In this document: in pieces, positions 7,640 through 14,743 of the stretch
Layout of the letters: each line of letters starts with the position of its first letter
How positions within the stretch are numbered: position 1 is the stretch's first letter
Assembly: GCA_003140095.1 (NCBI GenBank)
Contig: PLIU01000445.1
Location: 1 to 36,231, forward strand
Source: Verrucomicrobiales bacterium
GTDB lineage: Bacteria; Verrucomicrobiota; Verrucomicrobiia; Limisphaerales; Palsa-1400
DNA: 36,231 nt
Reading direction: 5' to 3'
Position numbers and translations under genes: made by a program
Notes under the pieces: model-generated
What the model was told of the DNA's origin: nothing
What the model saw: the letters and a program-made list of their open reading frames with translations, nothing else
The model's database searches: none

Positions 7640-7802
7640 AGACAGAGAAGGACGCTGCTCGAAGAGTGTTGGCAAAGGGGTTGGTTGCTGGTAATGAGCT
7701 GCGAGCAGTGCAAGTGTTGGCTCATTACATTTTTGTGCGCGGCCCGGTGAACGCGTCCGACCTCATCACCTTTAAGAGCCGGAGAAATCCGGCTCTTTTT
7801 TT
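7640..7802 (+). ncRNA. Candidate structured RNA or 3' UTR ending in a terminator
   Basis: Between pgl and ppk lies a stretch that codes for nothing convincing but pairs with itself. GGACGC (7650-7655) pairs with GCGTCC (7753-7758), and inside it GTAATGAGC (7691-7699) pairs perfectly with GCTCATTAC (7720-7728), leaving a large central bubble between the two stems. A Rho-independent terminator follows at 7774-7802, giving a transcript of about 160 nt. A weak -35-like TTGAAC lies at 7605-7610 in the end of pgl, without a good -10. The closing stem, bubble and apical stem recall 6S RNA in outline, but no 6S sequence element can be confirmed. Confidence 0.4.
7774..7802 (+). terminator. Rho-independent terminator after pgl
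   Basis: AAGAGCCGGA (7774-7783) and TCCGGCTCTT (7788-7797) form a perfect 10-bp stem with a GAAA loop, followed by a run of seven T residues (7796-7802). It ends transcription from the 6457-pgl operon and the candidate RNA. Confidence 0.92.
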
Positions 7803-7808
7803 GCCTGC

Positions 7809-7931
7809 ATGAAAACAATGCTTTGGCTCATAACCGGCCTCGCGGCCGCTTTTTCCGCCGTCGGGGAGGGCGTCCGGATGGAAACCCTGCCTTGGGAGCA
7901 TTTAAGTAGCTTGCCCCAGCCGGCAGGATGA
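7809..7931 (+). CDS. Possible 40-residue leader or secreted peptide
   Basis: An ATG seven bases after the terminator T-run opens a 40-codon frame. It starts like a signal peptide (MKTMLWLITGLAAAFSAVGE) and ends at a TGA 9 bp before the ppk start. There is no Shine-Dalgarno sequence and the ATG sits almost on the terminator, so translation is doubtful. It might be the remnant of a longer exported protein or a short leader for ppk. No family is recognised. Confidence 0.22.
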   Translation: MKTMLWLITGLAAAFSAVGEGVRMETLPWEHLSSLPQPAG

Positions 7932-7940
7932 AGAAAGCCC

Positions 7941-10103
7941 ATGTCAAGAGCGCCCTCCAGCATCGGCCACGAACACCTGCTCAACCGGGAGTTGAGCTGG
8001 CTGGAGTTCAACCAACGGGTGCTTGAGGAGGCCCTCGACCCGTCCACGCCGCTGCTGGAACGGGTGAAGTTCTTTTGCATCTTCAGTGCCAATCTGGACG
8101 AGTTCTTTGAAACCAGAGTCGCGGGTCTCAAACAGCAAATCCAAAGCGCCGTGGACGAGCGCAGCCCTGATGGCCTCACCGCTGACGAGACCTATCAGGC
8201 CATCCACCGCAAGGTCCGCCTTTTGGTCGCGCGCCAATATGCCTGCTGGCGCGGGGAATTGCTGCCGGCCCTGGCGAAAAACGGGATTTGCTTTCCGGGC
8301 TTCAAGGAACTTTCCGAGCCCGATCTGGCCTGGGTGGATACGTTTTATCGCACGCAAGCGCGCCCGGTGCTCACGCCGCTGGGTTTGGACCCCGCTCATC
8401 CATTTCCCAAGCTGCTTAACAAATCGCTCAACACAATCGTGCATTTGGAAATCACTGAAGGCGGCCAGCGGCGGCTGCGTCTGGCAGTGGTGCAAGTGCC
8501 TCGCGTGCTGCCGCGCCTGGTCAAACTGCCCCGCGCCGACTCACGCCAGCAGCAGTATCTTTTTATGGGGGAATTGATCGCGCATTACCTAGCGGAACTG
8601 TTTCCCGGCGCGGCCATCCTCGGCTGCTGGCATTTCCGCGTGACCCGCAATGACGAGCTTTACGCCGACGAAGAAGCGGCGGCCACGCTGCTTAACGCGG
8701 TCGAAGCCGAATGGCGCGCCCGCCGCAAGGGCGAGGCCGTCCGCCTGGAGGTCGAGCACGGTTGTCCGCTGGAAATTCGCACGCTGTTGCTGGAAAACCT
8801 CGGCTTGGTCGAAGAAGATTTGTTCGTTCTTGATGGTCCGCTCAATCCGGTCCGGCTGATGGCGGTGGTGGAAGGGGACCATTCCCCGGAGCGGCACGAT
8901 CCGCCCTTTGTCGCGCCGGTGGCGGCGGCCCTGCGCGAGGAGCCGGATATGTTTGCCGCCATTCGCCGGGCTGACGTGCTCTTGCACCATCCTTATGAGA
9001 ATTTCAGCAGCGTGGTGGACTTTCTGCGCCAGGCTTCGGCCGACCCGAAGGTGCTGGCGATCAAACAGACCCTCTACCGCACGGGCGGAGATGTGCAGAT
9101 TGTCAGCGCGTTGATGGACGCGGTTCGCAACGGCAAGCAGGTCACGGCCGTTGTGGAATTGAAGGGGCGCTCCGATGAAAGCGGCGATATTCTTTGGGCG
9201 CGCCGCCTGGAGGAGGCCGGCGTGCATGTCGTCTATGGCTTGGTCAACTGCAAGGTTCACGCCAAAATGTGCCTGGTGGTGCGGAAGGATGACGATGCCA
9301 TCCGGCGCTATCTCCATCTGAGCACAGGCAACTACAATACGGTCAACGCGCACTTATACGAGGACCTGGGGCTGCTGACCTGCCGCCCGGCGTTCGGGGA
9401 GGACGCGACCAATCTGTTCAATTTGCTGACCGGCATCTGCCAGTTTCCCGGCACCAAAAAGCTGGTTGTCGCCCCCTTCGAGTTGCAAGCCAAGATACTG
9501 GCCTTGATCCGGCGCGAAACCCTTCACGCCCTGCAAGAATTGCCCGCCCGCATTATCGCCAAAATGAACGCCCTGGAAGACCCGCTCATCATCGACGCAC
9601 TCTGCGAGGCGGCCCAAGCCGGGGTGCGCATTGATTTGATCGTGCGCGGGGTTTGTTGTTTGCGTCCGCAAGTCGAGGGCCTGAGCCAGAACATCACCGT
9701 GCGCAGCATCGTGGACCGCTTCCTGGAGCACAGCCGCATATTCTACTTCGAGAACGCCTGCCAGCAGGAAGTGTGGGTCGGCAGCGCCGACTGGACGCCC
9801 GTCCATTGCCTCCGTCGGATAGAAGTGCTTTTTCCCATCGAAGACGGTAATTTGCGGGAGCGCATCCGCAGCCGAATTTTGGAAGCCATGCTGTGCGACA
9901 ACGTCAAGGCTCGCTTTCTGCAATCCAGTGGCGCCTACACGCGCCCCCACCTCTCCCGCGGCGTGGCTTTGCGGCGCAGCCAGTCCGAGTTGTTGCAAGC
10001 GGCGGCGGCCCGGGCGGAATCTGAGCCATCCAGGGCCAAAACGAAAGCCAAGTATCCGCGGCTCAAATTGGCGCCTAGTCCTTTTGCCGCCCAAAGAAAG
10101 TAG
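7941..10103 (+). CDS. ppk: Polyphosphate kinase 1
   Basis: Reversibly polymerises the gamma-phosphate of ATP into inorganic polyphosphate. The 720 residues match the family length. The N domain starts with LLNRELSWLEFNQRVLEEA (13-31) and FSANLDEFFETRV. The catalytic core has HHPYENFSSVVDFLRQ, IKQTLYRTGGD and ELKGRSDESGDILWARRLEE. The autophosphorylated histidine is H440 in NCKVHAKMCLVV, and the second conserved histidine is H597 in FLEHSRIFYFENA; both keep the spacing known from the E. coli enzyme (H435, H592). The SADW motif is present as GSADWTPVHCLRRIEVLFP. The start at 7941 fits the family N-terminus. Three bases separate its stop from the following esterase, so they form an operon. Confidence 0.96.
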   Translation: MSRAPSSIGHEHLLNRELSWLEFNQRVLEEALDPSTPLLERVKFFCIFSANLDEFFETRVAGLKQQIQSAVDERSPDGLTADETYQAIHRKVRLLVARQYACWRGELLPALAKNGICFPGFKELSEPDLAWVDTFYRTQARPVLTPLGLDPAHPFPKLLNKSLNTIVHLEITEGGQRRLRLAVVQVPRVLPRLVKLPRADSRQQQYLFMGELIAHYLAELFPGAAILGCWHFRVTRNDELYADEEAAATLLNAVEAEWRARRKGEAVRLEVEHGCPLEIRTLLLENLGLVEEDLFVLDGPLNPVRLMAVVEGDHSPERHDPPFVAPVAAALREEPDMFAAIRRADVLLHHPYENFSSVVDFLRQASADPKVLAIKQTLYRTGGDVQIVSALMDAVRNGKQVTAVVELKGRSDESGDILWARRLEEAGVHVVYGLVNCKVHAKMCLVVRKDDDAIRRYLHLSTGNYNTVNAHLYEDLGLLTCRPAFGEDATNLFNLLTGICQFPGTKKLVVAPFELQAKILALIRRETLHALQELPARIIAKMNALEDPLIIDALCEAAQAGVRIDLIVRGVCCLRPQVEGLSQNITVRSIVDRFLEHSRIFYFENACQQEVWVGSADWTPVHCLRRIEVLFPIEDGNLRERIRSRILEAMLCDNVKARFLQSSGAYTRPHLSRGVALRRSQSELLQAAAARAESEPSRAKTKAKYPRLKLAPSPFAAQRK

Positions 10104-10106
10104 CTT

Positions 10107-10727
10107 GTGTTGGATACCGAACTCATTCGCGCCGAACAGCCCATGGAGCCGCGCTTGATGATCGTGCTGCATGGCCTGGGTGACAGCATGGAAGGTTATC
10201 GCTGGCTGCCGCAGGCGATGCAGTTGCCTTGGTTAAGCTACCTCCTGGTCAACGCGCCGGATCGGTATTACACTGGATTCGCCTGGTACCCCATGGACAG
10301 CGATCCTGGACCGGCTATCGAGCGCAGTCGAAAGCTGCTGTTTGAGTTGCTGGACAACGCGCGCGGCGGAGGTTTCGCGGCTGAAAAAATTATTGTCTTT
10401 GGGTTTTCCCAAGGGTGCCTGATGTCGATGGAGGTGGGGGCGCGGTATCCCCATCGCGTGGCTGGCATCGTAGGAGTCAGCGGATACGTGCATGAACCCG
10501 ATCAGCTTCTCCGCGAATTGTCGCCCCAAGCCCGGCAGCAGCGCTTCTTGATCACGCACGGCACACATGACCCGCTCATCCCCATCCAAATGGCGCGGCC
10601 GCAAATGGAACTGTTGCGTCAGGCGGGCCTCAGAATTGACTGGCGGGAATTTGCCAAAGCGCATACTATTGACGACGATTTGGAGTTGTCCGCTCTGCGC
10701 GGTTTTGTCCGCGACAGTTATGTTTAG
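10107..10727 (+). CDS. Carboxylesterase/phospholipase-type alpha/beta hydrolase
   Basis: A 206-residue soluble serine esterase of the abhydrolase_2 (carboxylesterase/lysophospholipase, YpfH-like) type. The catalytic triad is visible: S101 in GFSQG, D155 in THGTHDPLIP and H186 in AKAHTID. The oxyanion-hole motif LHGLGDS lies at 21-27. The GTG at 10107, preceded by GAAAG, is taken as start; an ATG at 10143 would remove 12 residues. It follows ppk after only three bases, and its own last 8 bases overlap the ATG of the large IPT/TIG gene, so the three genes are probably one transcript. The substrate is unknown; the family acts on short-chain esters or lysophospholipids. Confidence 0.88.
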   Translation: MLDTELIRAEQPMEPRLMIVLHGLGDSMEGYRWLPQAMQLPWLSYLLVNAPDRYYTGFAWYPMDSDPGPAIERSRKLLFELLDNARGGGFAAEKIIVFGFSQGCLMSMEVGARYPHRVAGIVGVSGYVHEPDQLLRELSPQARQQRFLITHGTHDPLIPIQMARPQMELLRQAGLRIDWREFAKAHTIDDDLELSALRGFVRDSYV

Positions 10728-13332
10728 CTGGTTTGGCAAGATAAGGAGTCGTTTGACATCTCGGCGAATGGAGGCGGGGATGCTGCTGCTCTTTTGTCCG
10801 GTGGCGGCGTCGGGCCTGACGATCACCGGCTTTTCGCCCGGCTTTGGCCAGCCGGGCACCGTCATCACCGTCAACGGCTCGGGCTTTAACAGCGCGACCA
10901 CGGTGGCCTTCAACACCAATTCCCCCACCTTGGGTGATTTCACCAATGTGTCAGATAGCCAGTTGCTGGTGGTGGTGCCGCAAGGGGCGGCCAGCGGGGC
11001 GTTGGAGGTGTTTGCGGGCAGCGCCGGAGTTTCCAGCGCGTCCGATTTTCTGGTGGCGCCGGTCATCAGCGCCTTTTACCCGCAAAGCGGCACCAATCCG
11101 ACCTCGGTTGCAATCCTGGGCTCAAATTTCGTCAACAACGGAACCACGGTGATCTTCTCCGGCGCCACCAACCGAGTCAGTGCCATTTACATTGGCCCAA
11201 CCGAAGTGGAGGCCACCGTGCCGGTTGGGGCCGGCAATGGCCCAATCACCGTCATCACCAGCGCCGGAACCAATGTCAGTGCCACCAATTTCCTGGCCAG
11301 CGCGCTGCCCTCGATCAGCTCTTTCTCGCCCACCGCCGCCGCCAACGGCGCCGCCGTGACCATTTTCGGCGGCAATTTCTTTAGCGGGACGAAGGTCAAG
11401 TTCGGCTCGGTTTCCGCCGTCAGCCCCAGCGTTGTCTCCACCACGGAGATCACGGCGACGGTTCCCTCGGGGGCCGCCACTGGCCCGATTACTGTGACGA
11501 CCAGCCACGGCAGCTCCACCACGACCAGCAACTTTTTCACAGGGACCGGTCCCATCATCACTGACTTTTCGCCCACTGTGGGCGCGATGAACACCTATGT
11601 GACGATCGACGGGGTTAACCTGTCGTCAGCTACCAGCGTGACCGTCAATGGCGTCCGCGAATTCATTACCGCGCAAACCCCTTTGCAAATAAACCTCACC
11701 AACAATCCTGGCACCGGCCCGATCAAAGTCGTGACGCCGGCGGGCATCGCAGTAACAGTCAGCAATTTCATCAACACCGCGGCGCCGTTCATCACCGATT
11801 TCTATCCCGGGCTCGGTCCGGCCGGCTCCCCGGTCACGATTGACGGGTTAAATTTTACGAGCGCCACTTCGGTCAAGTTCGGCGCCAAGGCCGCTTCGTT
11901 TTCTGTGACCGGAGACGGTGGCACCCAAATCTCGGCCACCGTGCCAAATATCTCAGCGGGGAGCTACGACATCGAGGTGGTTTCCAGTTTGGGCAGTGAC
12001 ACCACCAGCAGCAATTTCATCGTGACGGGCGAGGCGCCGATCATCACTAGTTTCACCCCTGCCAACGGCGTGCGCGGAACCAGCGTGACCCTGAACGGGG
12101 CCGATTTCACCGACCTGGACTCTCCTGCCGTCAGATTCAACGGCATCGCCGCCAGCAATCAGACTCCCACCAGCACGGCCGTCCTGATCGCCACCGTGCC
12201 GGCCAATGCCACTTCGGGCATCATTACCGCCGCCAATGCCAGCGGCAGCGGCTCCAGTCCATCGCTCTTTTACATGCAGCCGTGGATCACTGCGCTGAGC
12301 ACCAACGGTGGCATCGTCAATGCGAGTTTCACCATGACGGGCCGCAGTTTGACCAATACGGCTTCCGTGCAAATCAACGGCGTCAATTATGCTTTCTCCA
12401 GTTCCTCATCGCAAATTGTCGCCACCATCCCCTCCAACGCCATCTCCGGCCAGATCGAAATCACCACGCCGGGCGGGATTTTTATCAGCACTAACACCTT
12501 TGCCATTCTGCCCAAGATTTATGGTTTCAGTCCGTCCATCGGCCCCGCCGGGACGGTCGTGACGATCACCGGCACCAGCCTTTTCGATGTGACCAGCGTG
12601 GAGTTCAACGGCGTGTCCGCCGCCGTGTCCAGCGCGACGACCAATCAGGTGCAAGTGCTCGTGCCCGCCAGCGCCAGCAGCGGCCCGCTGACGGCCGTCA
12701 CGCCCTACGGCAAGGACACGAGCACGAACAGCTTCATCGTGACGAAGGAAAGCACGGTATTGTTGACCATGACGGCCAAACCCATTGTGGCCGGGCCGGG
12801 AACCAACATCACTTACACGCTACTGGTGACCAATGAAGGGCCGTCCATCGTCTCCTCCACCGTTGTGACCGACACGATGCCGGCCGCGTTCTCTTTTGTT
12901 TCCGCCACCGCCAGCGCGGGAAGTTGGACCAACACCAATGGCACGCTTACTTGGAACATCGGCATCCTGACCAACAACACCAGCGTCAACCTGCAAATCG
13001 TGGGCACAAGCCCGTTCGCCACCGCGCTGACCAACAGCGCCGTGCTCGCCTTCGCCGGGGGCAATCTGGCTCCTTACGACGACTTCGCCTCGATCGTAAA
13101 TTTTGTCGTGTATGATTTCCAGCGCACCTTGAGCATCACGCCACGGGCGAATCCGCCGGGAGTGCTGATAACCTGGCCTTTTTCGTCCGCCAATTTCCTG
13201 GTGCAAATCAATACCAATTTGAACGCCGGCTGGACGTTTTCCACCAATGCCGTCTTCACCAGCAATGGCCTTAACGCCTTTACCAATAGCCTCAAAGCGC
13301 CGCAAACATTTTTCCGCCTGGCACCGCCTTGA
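10720..13332 (+). CDS. Large secreted IPT/TIG-repeat protein with DUF11-like domain
   Basis: An 870-residue exported protein. A signal peptide is seen at the N-terminus (MEAGMLLLFCPVAASG in the first 35 residues). It is followed by about eight tandem IPT/TIG immunoglobulin-like repeats of 75-85 residues, each opening with a phrase such as ITDFSPTVGAMNTYVTIDG and closing with a G-(P/S)-ITV-x-(S/T)-x-G strand. Then comes a DUF11-like domain (NITYTLLVTNEGPSIVSSTV, DTMPAAFSFVSATAS) and a C-terminal module (FLVQINTNLNAGWTFST to TFFRLAPP) typical of verrucomicrobial secreted proteins. It is probably a surface or extracellular adhesin-like scaffold. The ATG at 10720 overlaps the esterase stop by 8 bp; in-frame ATGs at 10768 and 10780 are alternatives that keep the signal peptide. 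No catalytic domain is seen. Confidence 0.88.
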   Translation: MFSWFGKIRSRLTSRRMEAGMLLLFCPVAASGLTITGFSPGFGQPGTVITVNGSGFNSATTVAFNTNSPTLGDFTNVSDSQLLVVVPQGAASGALEVFAGSAGVSSASDFLVAPVISAFYPQSGTNPTSVAILGSNFVNNGTTVIFSGATNRVSAIYIGPTEVEATVPVGAGNGPITVITSAGTNVSATNFLASALPSISSFSPTAAANGAAVTIFGGNFFSGTKVKFGSVSAVSPSVVSTTEITATVPSGAATGPITVTTSHGSSTTTSNFFTGTGPIITDFSPTVGAMNTYVTIDGVNLSSATSVTVNGVREFITAQTPLQINLTNNPGTGPIKVVTPAGIAVTVSNFINTAAPFITDFYPGLGPAGSPVTIDGLNFTSATSVKFGAKAASFSVTGDGGTQISATVPNISAGSYDIEVVSSLGSDTTSSNFIVTGEAPIITSFTPANGVRGTSVTLNGADFTDLDSPAVRFNGIAASNQTPTSTAVLIATVPANATSGIITAANASGSGSSPSLFYMQPWITALSTNGGIVNASFTMTGRSLTNTASVQINGVNYAFSSSSSQIVATIPSNAISGQIEITTPGGIFISTNTFAILPKIYGFSPSIGPAGTVVTITGTSLFDVTSVEFNGVSAAVSSATTNQVQVLVPASASSGPLTAVTPYGKDTSTNSFIVTKESTVLLTMTAKPIVAGPGTNITYTLLVTNEGPSIVSSTVVTDTMPAAFSFVSATASAGSWTNTNGTLTWNIGILTNNTSVNLQIVGTSPFATALTNSAVLAFAGGNLAPYDDFASIVNFVVYDFQRTLSITPRANPPGVLITWPFSSANFLVQINTNLNAGWTFSTNAVFTSNGLNAFTNSLKAPQTFFRLAPP

Positions 13333-13364
13333 TGGGACCCTGCGAGGAGACCAGCAAGGTGTCT

Positions 13365-14411
13365 TTACTGCTGCTTGAGGCGGAAGTAGGCGGCTTGGCT
13401 GCTCACTGCATTGGTGAAGACATAAGTGATGCCGTTGGGTGCAACCGCGTTGGTGGTAATCCCAGTGGTGACATTGCTCCAATTACCCGTGGACAAGTCG
13501 GTCGCGGCTTGCAGAACTAAATTTGAACCCGAGGCCGTCCAGGAGATGACGACTTGGTTGCCCGCCGGGGTGATTCCCAATGACGGCCCAGCGACGTTGA
13601 AGGTGTAGGCGTTTGTGAGGATCTCAAAAACCCAGGTTCCGGCTTTGAGTGGTCCAATTTGCCCGTCAACACCACTGACGGGCAGGACCACATTCGGGAT
13701 GGGTTCATCCAGAGGGGCGGAGAAGGTCACGCTGACGGTCCGGTTGGTTGAATCAACAGAGATGGCTGGATTGCCGTACGTGTCTGCGGCCGCAAAGTAA
13801 TTCATGCCGCCCTCACCCTCGGCCGGAGCGACGAAGCTGATGGTATCGGCCGTATTCGGATCCACAGGAGAGATTACGAATGAAGACGGTGGCGGCGTAT
13901 AGCCAAGTCCAGTTTCCAGAAGGTGCCACTCGACCGTTGCGGTTGGGGCTAATGGCGACCCAGCCACCACGGTAAAGGTGTAGAAGTTGGTGAGGATCTC
14001 AAAAACCCAGGTTCCGGCGTCGAGCGGTCCGATTTGCCCGTCAACTCCGCCGACGGGAAATATGACATTCGGGATGGGCTCATCCAACCGGGGAGAGAAG
14101 GTCACGCTGATAGTCCGATTGGTCGAATCAACGGCGATGGCAGGATTGCCGTACGCATCTGCGGCCGCGGCGGCATTTATGCCGCCCTCACCCTCAGCCG
14201 GAGCGATGAAGATGATGGTATCGTCGGTAGTCGGGGCCGCGGGATAGATCACGAACGAAGGAGGTGGTGGCGTAGAGGCGGCCCCAGTTCCCAGAAAGTG
14301 CCACTCGATCGTCGCGGCGTGGGCAATTGAGGCGGCAACCCAAAGAATTAACGCGCAAAGAAAGCGGAGTGATCCCTGATGTCTTGAGCTTCTGTCAAAC
14401 GCGCGTCTCAT
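13365..14411 (-). CDS. Secreted protein with an internal 125-residue duplication
   Basis: A 348-residue exported protein of unknown function. A signal peptide (LRFLCALILWVAASIAHA) is followed by two closely similar units of about 125 residues. Each contains a phrase like EWHFLGTGAAST, then PPPSFVI, then APAEGEGGIN, YGNPAIAVDSTNRTISVTFS, LDEPIPNV and VDGQIGPLDAGTWVFEILTN. The C-terminus (LVLQAATDLSTGNWSNVTTG to AAYFRLKQQ) is the same type of module that ends the IPT/TIG protein. The ATG at 14411 is preferred; a TTG three codons upstream is possible. The gene is convergent with the IPT/TIG gene (32 bp between their ends). The conserved Glu, Asp and Gly residues in each unit could suit a beta-sandwich, but no family is recognised. 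Confidence 0.82.
   Translation of the reverse strand: MRRAFDRSSRHQGSLRFLCALILWVAASIAHAATIEWHFLGTGAASTPPPPSFVIYPAAPTTDDTIIFIAPAEGEGGINAAAAADAYGNPAIAVDSTNRTISVTFSPRLDEPIPNVIFPVGGVDGQIGPLDAGTWVFEILTNFYTFTVVAGSPLAPTATVEWHLLETGLGYTPPPSSFVISPVDPNTADTISFVAPAEGEGGMNYFAAADTYGNPAISVDSTNRTVSVTFSAPLDEPIPNVVLPVSGVDGQIGPLKAGTWVFEILTNAYTFNVAGPSLGITPAGNQVVISWTASGSNLVLQAATDLSTGNWSNVTTGITTNAVAPNGITYVFTNAVSSQAAYFRLKQQ
13602..13938 (-). repeat. Intragenic duplication, unit 2 of the secreted protein
   Basis: Direct repeat of 13977-14313 at an offset of 375 bp (125 codons), with near-identical stretches such as GATCTCAAAAACCCAGGTTC. Synonymous differences have accumulated, so the duplication is not brand-new. Confidence 0.8.
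13977..14313 (-). repeat. Intragenic duplication, unit 1 of the secreted protein
   Basis: N-terminal unit of the same duplication. The 375-bp offset keeps the frame, and both units keep their Gly/Pro framework. Confidence 0.8.
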
Positions 14412-14469
14412 GAACAACAACAGAGCATAAATTCACGGAACAGTCAACTGGAGTGATGGTCTATATGGT

Positions 14470-14715
14470 CTATTGCTTCTCATATTCGCCTTTGCCCAGG
14501 CGCTTGAGCACGGTGAAGCCGGCTTTCTTGGCGTCGGAGAAGGACGGCGGCTTGGATTTGACGGGCGAATTGAAGGTGGAAATGATTTTGCGCACGGGCC
14601 GGCGGCAGGCCGGGCAAACTTTCAACGGCGGCGCGCTGATGGGGCGGCGCAAGGTGAATTGGCCACCGCACACGACGCAATCGCCTTCACATAGTTCGTA
14701 TTCGTATATTGGCAT
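14470..14715 (-). CDS. FmdB-family zinc-ribbon protein
   Basis: An 81-residue small protein that begins MPIYEYELCEGDCVVCGGQF and has a second knuckle VCPACRRPVRKIIS, so two Cys pairs can bind one zinc ion. FmdB-like zinc ribbons are named after a putative regulator of formamidase/amidase genes; the function of most is unknown. The tail (SDAKKAGFTVLKRLGKGEYE) is basic and seen in many family members. The ATG at 14715 has GAGGA about 8 bases upstream. It lies 28 bp behind glnE on the same strand and is probably co-transcribed with it. Confidence 0.88.
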   Translation of the reverse strand: MPIYEYELCEGDCVVCGGQFTLRRPISAPPLKVCPACRRPVRKIISTFNSPVKSKPPSFSDAKKAGFTVLKRLGKGEYEKQ

Positions 14716-14743
14716 GGCGTTATTCCTCAACTGTAAATCATGG

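Noticed and set aside
8589-10172. Minus-strand open frames opposite ppk
   Set aside because: ppk is fully supported by catalytic motifs; the antisense frames show no family features.
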